Below, piece by piece: positions 52,276 through 61,160 of a DNA stretch of 64,000 nucleotides. Position 1 is the stretch's first letter. Every line of letters starts with the position of its first letter. The DNA comes from Caminibacter pacificus (GTDB lineage Bacteria; Campylobacterota; Campylobacteria; Campylobacterales; Nautiliaceae): NCBI RefSeq assembly GCF_003752135.1, contig NZ_RJVK01000001.1, positions 124,001 through 188,000 of the forward strand, given 5' to 3'. The translations under genes and the position numbers were made by a program. A model generated the notes under the pieces. The model was not told where the DNA came from. It saw nothing but the letters and a program-made list of their open reading frames with translations, and did not search any database.

Positions 52276-53884
52276 CCTCTATGAGCTAAAGAGGACAAAA
52301 GAGATTATTTTTGTCCTTGCCAAATACGGATTCGGGGATATTATCGAATCTTTGGGAATTCCCGTTCCTTTTAAAGAAACTCCGAAACTCTCGCGAAGCG
52401 AAAGAATAAGAAAAGCTATCGAAGAGTTGGGTCCTACGTTTATCAAACTCGCGCAACTTCTATCTTTAAGACCCGATTTGGTACCTCTTGATTTGGCAAA
52501 GGAGTTTGAGAAGCTACAAGATAGCGTAACACCTTTGCCTTTTGAAGAGATGAAAAGAGTGCTTGAGGATGAATTCGAAAAACCTTATACTGAAATTTTC
52601 GAAGAAGACTTCGAGCTTTTGGCTTCGGCGTCTATAGGACAGGTCTATAAAGCGAGACTAAAAACCGGAGAAATCGTAGCCGTTAAGATTTTAAAACCCG
52701 ATATCGAAGAGAAGATTTATGCTGATATTGCAATACTACAAAGGCTTGCAAAACTTTTGAGAGACAGATTTTTAATCTACGGCGTCGATTTGGAAAAAAT
52801 AGTCGAAGAGTTTGCAAAATCGATAAAAAAAGAGCTTGACTTTAATATCGAAGCACTAAATTTAAAAAGATTTGCAAATAATTTCAGAAACAATTCCGAT
52901 ATAAAAGTACCTAAACTTTACGAAAAATACTCTTCCAAACGTGTTTTGACTATGGAGTTTATCGAGGGTATAAAAATCTCGGATATCGACGCGCTAAAAA
53001 AAGCGGGTTACGATTTAAAAGAGATAACTAAAAAAGGATTCGATTTAATTTGCGAGCAGATATTTATTCATAGATTTTTTCATGCCGACCCTCATCCCGG
53101 AAATTTGATGGTGAGTAATGGAAAAATAGTCTTTTTGGATTTCGGGATAATGGGCAGATTAAGCGATGAAGACAGGCAATATTTTGTAGAAATGATATAT
53201 TACGTAATAAAACAACAAGAAGAAAAAGCGGCTCTTTATGTTTTAAAACTATCAAAAGTCCAAGGAGAAATCGATATCTCATCTTTTAAAAAAGAGATGG
53301 CGGATATTATAAGCAGCTATTTTTACTCTTCGCTCAAACAAGTCGAATTAAGAGCGCTTATTGAAGATATGTTAAAAGTAATGCAGAGATATAAAATATA
53401 TTTCAAAGAAGATAACTATTTGCTTGCAAAAGCGTTGGTGACGATGGAGGGAATAGGCAAAAAACTATATCCCGAGTTCAACGCCGCAGAAGAGATAAAA
53501 CCTTTTATCATAAAAATCTACAAACAAACCATTTCTCCTTTTAATATCCTAAAACGTTCCCATGAGATAAATAAAGCGGTTATGGAGTTTATAACTCAAG
53601 CGCCGAGTGATTTGAACGAGATAATAGGCAAGCTAAAAAGAGGTGAACTCAAAGTCGAATTCGAGCACGTAGGTCTTGAAGAGTTTGAAGAAGCTATAGA
53701 AAAGTCATTTAACAGATTATCCACTTCCATAATCATAGCTTCTCTTCTTATAGGCTCGTCGATGCTTTTAAGCTCTCATATTCCGCCTTTATTTAAAAAT
53801 ATTTCATTATTCGGAATAATCGGATTTATTTTTGCTTCTATTTTGGGAGTGATTTTAATCTTTACGGTTTTAAGGAAGAAGTGA
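52262..53884 (+). CDS. ubiB: UbiB/ABC1 atypical kinase-like protein
   Basis: A 540-residue ABC1/UbiB family protein with an unusual kinase fold that regulates or supplies ATPase activity in quinone lipid biosynthesis. The KxGQ-type motif is IKLAQLLSLRP (Gly replaced by Ala). The nucleotide Ala/Lys region is VAVKILKPDIEEKI and the catalytic segment is HADPHPGNLMVSNG, with DFG in FLDFGIMG. Two membrane helices close the C terminus (~495-535). Campylobacterota use menaquinone, so its target is probably not ubiquinone. It overlaps the coiled-coil gene upstream (14 bp) and the WD40 gene downstream (1 to 4 bp). Confidence 0.92.
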   Translation: MFKNSLYELKRTKEIIFVLAKYGFGDIIESLGIPVPFKETPKLSRSERIRKAIEELGPTFIKLAQLLSLRPDLVPLDLAKEFEKLQDSVTPLPFEEMKRVLEDEFEKPYTEIFEEDFELLASASIGQVYKARLKTGEIVAVKILKPDIEEKIYADIAILQRLAKLLRDRFLIYGVDLEKIVEEFAKSIKKELDFNIEALNLKRFANNFRNNSDIKVPKLYEKYSSKRVLTMEFIEGIKISDIDALKKAGYDLKEITKKGFDLICEQIFIHRFFHADPHPGNLMVSNGKIVFLDFGIMGRLSDEDRQYFVEMIYYVIKQQEEKAALYVLKLSKVQGEIDISSFKKEMADIISSYFYSSLKQVELRALIEDMLKVMQRYKIYFKEDNYLLAKALVTMEGIGKKLYPEFNAAEEIKPFIIKIYKQTISPFNILKRSHEINKAVMEFITQAPSDLNEIIGKLKRGELKVEFEHVGLEEFEEAIEKSFNRLSTSIIIASLLIGSSMLLSSHIPPLFKNISLFGIIGFIFASILGVILIFTVLRKK

Positions 53885-55722
53885 TGATAAAATTTAAAAA
53901 TCTAAAAGTACCCGTTAGTAGATTTTTTATAAAAGATAATTTTTTATATGTAGTGGATGAAATTAATAGAGTTTTGATTTTTGATATGGGGCTTTCGTTT
54001 TTTAAAGGTTTTAGGCTCAAATTCGAAAAAAACTCTCCTAAAGAAAACGGCGTTAAGTTTTCAAATAAAGGCAAATTTTTAGCCGTCACTTCAAAAAACA
54101 GAGTCGGTGTATGGAATATAGAAGAAAAAAAACATCTTGAAACTTTCGAATTCAAACACGATATTTTGGCGGTGTCGTTTTTAAATGAAGAGTATTTGGC
54201 TTGCGGCGGGATTGACGGAGAGATATATCTGATAAATTTGGAAATTTTAAAAAGAGTAGCCAAACTCCCGAAACATAAAGATTTTATAACGGATATCGTT
54301 TTTGTAGATGAAGATTATATTTGTGCGGGAGGATATGATAAGGCGGTGATTTTTTCCAATCTTTCGAGTTTTAATTCTAAAAAGCGTTTTTTGCATATTA
54401 AACCCGTAAAAAAAATAGAAAAAAAAGAAAACCTTATTTCGGCAGATGAAATCAGCGATATTGTCAAATGGGACGAATACAAACACACCTCAATCGACAG
54501 AGTCGATTTTTATAGAAAATTCAGTGATTTTTGGATTGACGGGGAATTTTTGGTGATTTTATCGAAAAACAAGGTTATGATTTATGATTTGAAAAACGAA
54601 GTAATTTTGAACGATAAATTTTTAGAATTCGAAAATATGGAAAAAGTCGTTATTTATTCGAATAAAATGATAATCTCGACCACAAACGGAGAGCTTTATT
54701 ATAAAGACCTTTTCGAAGAAGAAAAAGAGCTTTTGGATGCGATTTTGAAAGAAGATTTTAAAAAAGCATACGATTTGATAGATAAAAATCCGTTTTTAAA
54801 AAGAAGCGAAGGTTTTAAAAGGCTTATTAAATATGAAGAGCTTTTGATAAAAAAGGCGATTTTACTTTTTGAAAAAAGCGAAATAGAAGCCGTAAAAGTG
54901 TTACAGCCTCTTTTGAAAGTACCTAATAAAAGAGAAGAAATTGAAAAATTAATAAAGCATTATAAAAACTTGGCTAAATTTAAAAACGCGGTTCTTAAAG
55001 GAAATTATGCCCTTGCATACGAACTTGCGAATATGTATGAAGAGCTTAAAAAAACGAAATATTATAAGATTTTGGAACTAAGATGGCAAAAAACATACGA
55101 AAAAGCATATCAGTCGGTAATAAACGGAGAATTCGAAAAAGCAAAAGAGCTTTTGGAGCCGTTTATGGCGGTGACTCAGAAACTTCCTTTAATCGAGCTT
55201 TTATTAAAGAAAGCGGAGATTTTAAAAATTTTTAAAGAAAAAATCGCAAAAAAAGATTTTAAAGGTGTTTATGCTCTTTTGAAAGAGCACCCGGAACTTA
55301 AAGAAAGCGTGGAATATCAAAAACTTATGACGTATGCCGAAAATTTATATAAATTCGCGCTTAAATTTTTAGAAAAAGAAGAGTTTCAAAAGGCAAAAAA
55401 AGCGGCGATGATTTTAAAAGATATAGAAGAATACGAGGATAAAGCGATAGAAATATTAAATATGCTCGAGGTTATTTTTAAGTTTTTGGCACTAATTGCC
55501 GATAACAAAATAGACGAAGCTTTAAAACTTGCGGAGATGTATGAATTTCTAAGAAAGCTAAAAAGCTATAAAGAGATTCAAGAAAAATTCAGACAAACTC
55601 TAAAACAGGCCGAAAAAGAGATGTTGGAAAATAAAACAAAAGCTCTTGATTTGCTTGGTGAATATAAAAATATGAAAATGAAGCTGCCGAGAATTCAATC
55701 GATGATAAAGGAAATGCAATGA
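53884..55722 (+). CDS. WD40 beta-propeller fused to four ~84-residue helical repeats (paralogue 2)
   Basis: A 612-residue protein paralogous to the product of 38686-40824. The WD40 blades occupy ~1-280 (KFSNKGKFLAVTSKNRVGVW, NEEYLACGGIDGEIYLI, DEDYICAGGYDKAVIFS) and are fewer or more degraded than in paralogue 1. Four helical units follow at about 287-357, 369-442, 454-528 and 537-609, with the shared pattern KxxFKKAYDL, xxxPFLK, and a closing LxPLL or LEPF. ATG 53884 overlaps the UbiB stop; a GTG at 53881 is an alternative start. It is translationally coupled to nhaA downstream (4-bp overlap). Function unknown. Confidence 0.8.
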   Translation: MIKFKNLKVPVSRFFIKDNFLYVVDEINRVLIFDMGLSFFKGFRLKFEKNSPKENGVKFSNKGKFLAVTSKNRVGVWNIEEKKHLETFEFKHDILAVSFLNEEYLACGGIDGEIYLINLEILKRVAKLPKHKDFITDIVFVDEDYICAGGYDKAVIFSNLSSFNSKKRFLHIKPVKKIEKKENLISADEISDIVKWDEYKHTSIDRVDFYRKFSDFWIDGEFLVILSKNKVMIYDLKNEVILNDKFLEFENMEKVVIYSNKMIISTTNGELYYKDLFEEEKELLDAILKEDFKKAYDLIDKNPFLKRSEGFKRLIKYEELLIKKAILLFEKSEIEAVKVLQPLLKVPNKREEIEKLIKHYKNLAKFKNAVLKGNYALAYELANMYEELKKTKYYKILELRWQKTYEKAYQSVINGEFEKAKELLEPFMAVTQKLPLIELLLKKAEILKIFKEKIAKKDFKGVYALLKEHPELKESVEYQKLMTYAENLYKFALKFLEKEEFQKAKKAAMILKDIEEYEDKAIEILNMLEVIFKFLALIADNKIDEALKLAEMYEFLRKLKSYKEIQEKFRQTLKQAEKEMLENKTKALDLLGEYKNMKMKLPRIQSMIKEMQ

Positions 55723-56864
55723 AAATGATTAAGGATTTTTTCCATAAAGAGACGAGTGTCGGGATACTGCTTATTATTTCGACGATAATCGCTCTGATTT
55801 TGGCAAACACGCCGCTAAAGACCTTTTATACTAAGTTTTTGGATATTCCTTTGGGTGTTGTTTTCGGAGGACTTGAGATACAAAAGCCTTTGATTTTGTG
55901 GGTGAATGACGGGCTTATGGCTATATTTTTCTTTCTTGTGGGACTTGAGATAAAAAGAGAAGTCTTAGAAGGAGCGCTCTCTTCCGTTTCAAAAATCACA
56001 CTTCCCGCAATTGCCGCGCTTGGCGGTATGATAATGCCGGCTGTTATTTATACGCTAATAAATTACGGGGACCCGATAGCAATGAAAGGTTGGGCGATAC
56101 CTACTGCTACGGATATAGCTTTCGCACTTGGAGTATTGGCGCTTCTTGGAAATAGGGTTCATCCGGCTTTGAAAATATTTTTAATGGCTCTTGCGATAAT
56201 CGATGACTTGGGTGCTATTATTATCATCGCTCTTTTTTACACAAAAGGTTTATCGCTCGTATCTTTAGCGGTAGCCGCGGCAGCAATTTTCGGGCTTTTG
56301 ATATTGAATCTTTTAAACGTCAGTAAAAAAATGCCTTATATTTTGCTTGGAATTATTCTTTGGGTGAGCGTTTTAAAATCGGGAGTTCACGCAACGCTTG
56401 CCGGGGTGGTTCTTGCTAAGTTTATTCCTATTAAAGAAATTAACGGAAAATCGATGTTAAAAGAGCTCGAACACGAGCTTCATTCTTTTGTAAACTTTTT
56501 CGTTTTACCGCTTTTTGCTTTTGTAAATGCGGGTATCGATTTGAGGGATTTGTCTTTAAACAAATTATTTAGCGGAGCGCCTCTTGGGATAATGCTCGGA
56601 CTTTTCCTTGGAAAACAGATAGGAGTTTTCGGCTTTTCGTGGATAGCAATGAAACTAAAAATCGCGAAAATGCCCGATGGGGTAAATTTAAAGATGTTTT
56701 ATGGTGTAAGTGTTTTGACTGGTATCGGGTTTACTATGAGTTTGTTTATCGACTCTTTGGCGTTCGGAGACGCTACACTATTTAAATTCGCCGATAAACT
56801 CGCTATTTTATTAGGCTCGTTAATTTCAGGAATCGTCGGATATTTGATACTGAGAAAAACCTAA
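55719..56864 (+). CDS. nhaA: Na+/H+ antiporter NhaA
   Basis: A 381-residue NhaA with about twelve helices. The ion-binding aspartates are in ALAIIDDLGAIIIIALFYT (the DD pair of TM5). The pore residues are in TATDIAFALGVLALLG and the late segment is VLTGIGFTMSLFIDSLAF. It exports Na+ in exchange for protons, which is relevant to a marine organism. It is the last gene of the coiled-coil/UbiB/WD40 unit. Its stop overlaps that of the dehydrogenase gene in convergent orientation by 4 bp. Confidence 0.95.
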   Translation: MKMIKDFFHKETSVGILLIISTIIALILANTPLKTFYTKFLDIPLGVVFGGLEIQKPLILWVNDGLMAIFFFLVGLEIKREVLEGALSSVSKITLPAIAALGGMIMPAVIYTLINYGDPIAMKGWAIPTATDIAFALGVLALLGNRVHPALKIFLMALAIIDDLGAIIIIALFYTKGLSLVSLAVAAAAIFGLLILNLLNVSKKMPYILLGIILWVSVLKSGVHATLAGVVLAKFIPIKEINGKSMLKELEHELHSFVNFFVLPLFAFVNAGIDLRDLSLNKLFSGAPLGIMLGLFLGKQIGVFGFSWIAMKLKIAKMPDGVNLKMFYGVSVLTGIGFTMSLFIDSLAFGDATLFKFADKLAILLGSLISGIVGYLILRKT

Positions 56865-57619
56865 GAATCCCTATATAGCATATAAGGATTTCTTTGGTTT
56901 GTAGGCATAATATCGACATATTGAATATTTACGTGCGGAGGAGTGTTTAAAACGCAAACGATAGTATCGGCGATATCTTCCGCACTTAGAGGCACGTATC
57001 CTTCATAGACTTTTTTAGCTTTTTGTTTATCCCCTTTAAATCTTACGTTTGAAAACTCCGTCTCAACAGCGCCGGGTGCAATGGTGCTGACTTTTATATT
57101 CGTCCCGAAAGCGTCGATATTGAGACTCTCACTAAGAGAGTGAAGAGCCGCTTTTGTAGCGCAATATACATTTCCTCCCGGATAAGCCGTTTTGCCGGCG
57201 ACAGAGCCTAAATTTACGATATGACCTTCATTTCTTTCTTTCATATGTTTGAAAATCGGTTTTGTAATGTAAAGTACTCCTTTTATATTCGTATCTATCA
57301 TCGTCTCCCAATCTTCTATATCTCCCTCATCAATAGGCTCAAGCCCTAAAGCAAGCCCTGCGTTATTAACGAGAATGTCGATATGGGTGATTGATAAGAT
57401 TTCATTTACGAATTTTTCAACTTCTTTTTTATTTCTGATATCGAATGCAAATGTCAATGTTTGGGTTTGAAGAGAATTTTTGAGTTGTTGCAGTTTATTT
57501 TCATCTCTTCCTGTTAGAATCAAATTTACGCCGTATTCGCTGAGTTTTTTTGCTGTTGCAGCGCCTATGCCCGAGCTTGCGCCCGTAATAAGCGCTATTT
57601 TATTTTCCAAAAAGTTCAT
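56861..57619 (-). CDS. Short-chain dehydrogenase/reductase
   Basis: A 252-residue classical SDR of the YdfG type. The cofactor loop is ALITGASSGIGAATA, the NNAG motif is DILVNNAGLALG, the catalytic Ser is in VNLGSVAGKTAYPG, and Tyr/Lys are in VYCATKAALHSLSE. YdfG-like enzymes reduce 3-hydroxy acids such as serine and 3-hydroxypropionate with NADP(H), but the substrate is not fixed by sequence. Single gene; upstream lies the AT-rich accessory block. Confidence 0.92.
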   Translation of the reverse strand: MNFLENKIALITGASSGIGAATAKKLSEYGVNLILTGRDENKLQQLKNSLQTQTLTFAFDIRNKKEVEKFVNEILSITHIDILVNNAGLALGLEPIDEGDIEDWETMIDTNIKGVLYITKPIFKHMKERNEGHIVNLGSVAGKTAYPGGNVYCATKAALHSLSESLNIDAFGTNIKVSTIAPGAVETEFSNVRFKGDKQKAKKVYEGYVPLSAEDIADTIVCVLNTPPHVNIQYVDIMPTNQRNPYMLYRDS

Positions 57620-57654
57620 CTAAAGCCTTTTTGGAAAATTATAGCAATATTATT

Positions 57655-58260
57655 TTATTTAATTTCCATTAATACATATTTTTTAGGAATAACAAATGTT
57701 TCAAAATTAATTTTTATAATATAATTGTTAGATGTTTTTAATAATATTTTTCCAGTTATGAAGCAAATATTTTTATTTTTTGTTTTCAAATTTTTTATTA
57801 CATGGTAATACTGGCAAATATATTTGTTGTTTATATATAATGTGCTATTATAATTTCCAAAGTTTAAAATTTTGGGGACATAATTAAACGAAATGTACAT
57901 TGTGTAAAATATAATAATGAAAAAAAGAATTAAAGTAAAATATTTTTTACTTATTTTAAAAGAATCAGAAAAATAAAATAAAGAGGCTGTAATTAAATAA
58001 AATAAGTATTTATTATTAAATAAAGGATTTTTTATATTAAAATGTAAGAATTTTATTAAGACAAAATAATTTAATAATATTAAGATAAAGTAAATTATAA
58101 CTATATATAAAAGGAATAAAAAAATTTTTTCAATACATATATATAATTTGTTATTTTTTTTATTAAGGTTATATGGTTTAATTTTTGAATTTATTTTACT
58201 AAGACAATTGAGAATTTTTTTTTTCAAGATTAGAAGTAAATTGATGATATTTATATACAA
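57655..58260 (-). CDS. C-terminal part of a split AT-rich membrane protein
   Basis: A 201-residue open frame, extremely AT-rich compared with its neighbours and with about four membrane helices (FLFLLYIVIIYFILILLNYFV-type segments). A soluble C-terminal domain of ~60 residues ends FVIPKKYVLMEIK. It overlaps the 58199-58492 frame by 62 bp, across a 10-T run at 58215-58224. Removing one base from that run joins the two into a single ~278-residue protein. I think the ATG at 58260 is an accidental start and this is the second half of one gene. Family unrecognised. Confidence 0.5.
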   Translation of the reverse strand: MYINIINLLLILKKKILNCLSKINSKIKPYNLNKKNNKLYICIEKIFLFLLYIVIIYFILILLNYFVLIKFLHFNIKNPLFNNKYLFYLITASLFYFSDSFKISKKYFTLILFFIIIFYTMYISFNYVPKILNFGNYNSTLYINNKYICQYYHVIKNLKTKNKNICFITGKILLKTSNNYIIKINFETFVIPKKYVLMEIK

Positions 58261-58492
58261 ATACTTCAGTTACAAAAAAAAATAAGAATAATAAAAGAGA
58301 AAAAATTAAACCAATTAAAAAATATATAGCAGAAATTATTATGATATCATTAAAAGTTAAATTTGGGAAATAATTGATGTTAATTAAATATAATAAAAAA
58401 TAAATTCCACCAATAATTAAACTTATAAAGGATATTATTTGTAAAAAATTATTTTTAAAATAATCTCTAAAGGTTTCTATTTTATTATCCAT
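58199..58492 (-). CDS. N-terminal part of a split AT-rich membrane protein
   Basis: A 97-residue frame starting MDNKIETFRDYFKNNFLQII, with two long membrane helices (IGGIYFLLYLININ and LIGLIFSLLLFLFFFVTEVFV). It stops a few codons after the poly-A tract with SQLS. AAAAAGGAATAAGC precedes the ATG. The helices continue naturally in the adjacent frame, so I regard this as the first half of one gene, either off-phase or broken. It lies only 61 bp from the 3' end of tmRNA, a common island insertion point, and its base composition suggests transfer. Confidence 0.5.
   Translation of the reverse strand: MDNKIETFRDYFKNNFLQIISFISLIIGGIYFLLYLININYFPNLTFNDIIIISAIYFLIGLIFSLLLFLFFFVTEVFVYKYHQFTSNLEKKNSQLS
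58215..58224 (-). repeat. Homopolymer A10 tract at the frame junction
   Basis: Ten T's on the plus strand (A10 in the coding sense), at the exact point where the two AT-rich membrane-protein frames would join. A 9-base tract restores a continuous frame. Confidence 0.8.
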
Positions 58493-58552
58493 TGCTTATT
58501 CCTTTTTCAAGTTTTAAAAAATCAATATGTATCTCTGACACTAAATATTAAA

Positions 58553-58929
58553 TGGTGGAGGTGTCGGGAATCGAACCCGAGTCCAGAAGTAGATTACCCT
58601 AAGCGTCTACACGCTTAGTCCGTTGATTATACTGCTCTTCCAGGCTCAACGGACAAAGCCTTACGGAAGAGAGGGGTGTTTTTGTTTTCGGAGTGCAACC
58701 CACACCCGAGAGTCACACTCCTAGCCACTCTTTACTCTCCGCCCGAGGCGGTGGCAAGCCTCAGTGGGCGGAGGCGCCCGAAACTACTTAATTAAGCAGC
58801 AGCTCTAGCTACTGCTGGGCTGTAAGATTTGTTATTTGCTGCGTTTATTTTTAGCGGGCCGTTTTAGCGCTTGCCCAGGCGCGCGTGCAGCTTAGGGCTT
58901 TCTACCCCTGTCGAAGCCATGTCACCCCC
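58553..58929 (-). ncRNA. ssrA: tmRNA (transfer-messenger RNA)
   Basis: Read on the minus strand, the RNA starts GGGGGTGACATGGCTTCGAC and ends GGTTCGATTCCCGACACCTC and CACCA. GGGGGTG pairs with CACCTCC as the 7-bp acceptor stem, and CCA is encoded. The T-arm-like GGTTCGATTCC is present. The resume codon and tag lie at 58837 down to 58792, encoding ANNKSYSPAVARAAA followed by TAA. This matches the one-piece tmRNA that frees stalled ribosomes and tags the products for proteolysis. Nearby, 58930-58965 is a short leader with a hairpin (GACTTCAAAGAAGTC). Confidence 0.95.
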
Positions 58930-58970
58930 GCAAGGACTTCTTTGAAGTCTATGCGCGAATGACTAAGCGA

Positions 58971-58980
58971 ATTTTATCAA
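58971..58980 (-). promoter_or_regulatory. -10 region of the tmRNA promoter
   Basis: The minus strand reads TTGATAAAATTCG about 42 bp before the mature 5' end, which would give a pre-tmRNA leader needing RNase P processing. No convincing -35. Confidence 0.4.
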
Positions 58981-59076
58981 AAAATCCTTAAAAAATCAAG
59001 TTTTTTTTAAGGAAAGTTTAAGTTTTAATTAATCGAATATGAAATTATAATAAAAAAGGAAGTCAAAAAATGGCGT

Positions 59077-59799
59077 TTAAGAATTTATCGCTTCTTTTAT
59101 GTTTTTTGCCATTTGAGAAATTTTTTTGATTTTTTCGTTATTTGAGATATCTTCGAGCAGTACCTTAATAAAAGCACTACCTACGATAACTCCGTCAACT
59201 CCTTGAGCTTTTTCGCGAGCCGTTTTTTCGTTTACTCCGAAGCCTATGTAAAGAGGAGTTGAGGTGATTTCTTTGATGTAGCTTATTATTTCGCTTAAGT
59301 CTTCTTTTTTCTCAGCACCCGTAATACCTGCGTATGCCACTAAATAGATGAACTCTTTAGGATTTTTCAAAATCTCTTTTATTCTCTCTTTGCTGTCAGT
59401 CGGGGCTACGAAAGAGATTAGAGGAAATTTTTCTTCGTAAATTACCGCTTCTTCGTACGGTAAATCAGGGATAATAAAGCCTTTTACGCCGTATTCTTTG
59501 GCTTTATCAACCATAAAATCATAGCCTTTGTGATAAAAGTTATTAAAATATCCCATCCAATAAGTATCGATATTTTTTGCCACTTTTTCGCTAACTTCGA
59601 AAGTGTCTTGGATTTTGTATCCTCTCTCAAGCGCTCTTTTGTTTACTTCTTGAATCACCGGTCCGTCGGCAACGGGGTCCGAAAAAGGAATACCAAGCTC
59701 AATTGCGTCAACGCCGTTTTCTTTTAAAGAATTAATCAAATCGACGGTAAAATGTTTATCCGGAAAGCCGGTTGTTATATAAGCTACAAGCTTTTTCAT
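59077..59799 (-). CDS. trpA: Tryptophan synthase alpha subunit
   Basis: A 240-residue TIM-barrel enzyme cleaving indole-3-glycerol phosphate to indole. Typical features are [29 protein letters not shown] with the catalytic Glu and Asp, [23 protein letters not shown], and [11 protein letters not shown]. No trpB is adjacent, so the usual trpBA pair is split in this genome or trpB lies elsewhere. ATG with AAAGGAAAA. It diverges from panB. Confidence 0.95.
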   Translation of the reverse strand: MKKLVAYITTGFPDKHFTVDLINSLKENGVDAIELGIPFSDPVADGPVIQEVNKRALERGYKIQDTFEVSEKVAKNIDTYWMGYFNNFYHKGYDFMVDKAKEYGVKGFIIPDLPYEEAVIYEEKFPLISFVAPTDSKERIKEILKNPKEFIYLVAYAGITGAEKKEDLSEIISYIKEITSTPLYIGFGVNEKTAREKAQGVDGVIVGSAFIKVLLEDISNNEKIKKISQMAKNIKEAINS

Positions 59800-59821
59800 A
59801 TTTTTCCTTTGGTAAAATTGA

Positions 59822-59827
59822 TATAAT
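59822..59827 (+). promoter_or_regulatory. -10 box of panB promoter
   Basis: GATATAATAAAT contains TATAAT, 31 bp before the panB ATG. It makes the longer in-frame reading from 59772 unlikely, because that start would lie upstream of the promoter. Confidence 0.55.
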
Positions 59828-59858
59828 AAATTTTAGAAATTATATCAAAAGGTTTGTG

Positions 59859-60635
59859 ATGAAAAACACACTTAAAAAACTTTATAAAAAAGAAAAACTT
59901 ACGATGATTACCGCTTATGACGCGCTTTTTGCAAAAATTTTTGACGATATCGCTGATATTATCTTGGTGGGCGATAGTTTGAATATGAGTTTTTACGGAG
60001 CGAGCGATACGCTAAGCGCTACGCTTGAGCAGATGATTTATCACACGAAAGCCGTATGTAACGGAGCAAAAAAAGCCTATATCGTTTGCGATATGCCGTT
60101 TGGGACATATCCTGATAGCAAAACGGCGCTTGAAAATGCTATTAGAGTATATAAAGAGACATGTGCCGATGCCGTAAAAATCGAAGGCGGAGCGGAAAAA
60201 GCCGAAATTATCAAAACGCTTAGCGATAACGCTATTGCGGTAGTCGGGCATATAGGACTTATGCCGCAGTTTAGTAGAAGCGAGGGCGGATATATCGTAA
60301 AAGGAAAAGACGAAAACTCAAGAAAAAAACTTCTTGAAGACGCAAAAGCCGTAGAAGAAGCCGGGGCCGTGCTTTTGGTAATAGAGGGCGTAAAAGAAGA
60401 CGTGGCTCGTGAAATTACAAAGAGCGTGAATATTCCCACAATCGGAATTGGTGCCGGAAGATATACTACCGGTCAAGTGCTTGTTTGGAGCGATATGCTC
60501 GGATTTTTTGAAGATTTCAAACCTAAATTCGTCCGTCGCTATCTAAACGGCGCCGAGCTTGTCAGGGAAGCCGTTAAAAAATACGTCCAAGACGTAGAAA
60601 CCGGAAAATTCCCTGGTGAAGAGGAGATTTATTAA
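59859..60635 (+). CDS. panB: 3-methyl-2-oxobutanoate hydroxymethyltransferase
   Basis: A 258-residue PanB, making ketopantoate in the pantothenate/CoA pathway. Motifs: [56 protein letters not shown] and [18 protein letters not shown] place the start at ATG 59859 ([16 protein letters not shown]), with AAAAGG at 59847-59852 and a -10 box upstream; a further 29 residues upstream look non-coding. The Uma2-type gene starts directly after its stop. Confidence 0.94.
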   Translation: MKNTLKKLYKKEKLTMITAYDALFAKIFDDIADIILVGDSLNMSFYGASDTLSATLEQMIYHTKAVCNGAKKAYIVCDMPFGTYPDSKTALENAIRVYKETCADAVKIEGGAEKAEIIKTLSDNAIAVVGHIGLMPQFSRSEGGYIVKGKDENSRKKLLEDAKAVEEAGAVLLVIEGVKEDVAREITKSVNIPTIGIGAGRYTTGQVLVWSDMLGFFEDFKPKFVRRYLNGAELVREAVKKYVQDVETGKFPGEEEIY

Positions 60636-61160
60636 ATGGCGATTGAATATTTGGAACATTATACTTATAAAGATTATGAAAAATGGGAAGGTGATTGGGA
60701 ATTAATAAACGGATATCCTTATGCGATGAGCCCTTTTGCTCTTCCTTCTCACCAGCGAATAAGCGGTAAGATATTTAGAGAGCTTGATGAAAGCTTGGAT
60801 AATTGTAGTGAATGCTTTGCACTTATAGAGAGTGAAGTGAAGTTTAGCGAAGATACGGTAGTAAGACCTGACGTATTGGTGAAATGCGGTGAAATAGACG
60901 ATATAACACTTACACCGGAGATTATTTTCGAAGTAGTAAGTGAAAACAGTATAAGAAGAGACGAAATAGTAAAATTCGATTTGTATAAAAAAGAGGGTGT
61001 AAAATATTACGGATTGGTCTATCCTAACGAAAAAAGAGTCAAAATCTATAAACTGATTAACGGAGAATATATTAAGATTTCCGATTTGAGAGATGGAATT
61101 TTCAAAACCGATGATTTAACATGTGATATAAAAGTTGATTTTTCAAAGGTGTGGTTATGA
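60636..61160 (+). CDS. Uma2 (DUF820)-family putative restriction endonuclease-like protein
   Basis: A 174-residue PD-(D/E)xK-fold protein of the Uma2 family, abundant in cyanobacteria and of unknown role. The core reads VVRPDVLVKCGE, then PEIIFEVVSENSIRRDEIVKFDLYKKEGVKYY with the expected acidic residues, and a C-terminal AxxxY pattern. Base composition matches the host genes rather than the AT-rich pair that follows. It starts one base after the panB stop. Its TGA overlaps the ATG of the ATPase gene (ATGA), so the three downstream genes could be translated together. Confidence 0.82.
   Translation: MAIEYLEHYTYKDYEKWEGDWELINGYPYAMSPFALPSHQRISGKIFRELDESLDNCSECFALIESEVKFSEDTVVRPDVLVKCGEIDDITLTPEIIFEVVSENSIRRDEIVKFDLYKKEGVKYYGLVYPNEKRVKIYKLINGEYIKISDLRDGIFKTDDLTCDIKVDFSKVWL

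Noticed and set aside
58555-58625. tRNA-like sequence with GGTTCGATTCC
   Set aside because: It is the 3' half of tmRNA; the 5' acceptor half, tag frame and CCA fit ssrA and there is no anticodon arm.
59772-59858. Upstream extension of panB by 29 residues
   Set aside because: The stretch contains the likely -10 box and overlaps trpA; the ATG at 59859 has a ribosome site and the PanB motif follows directly.
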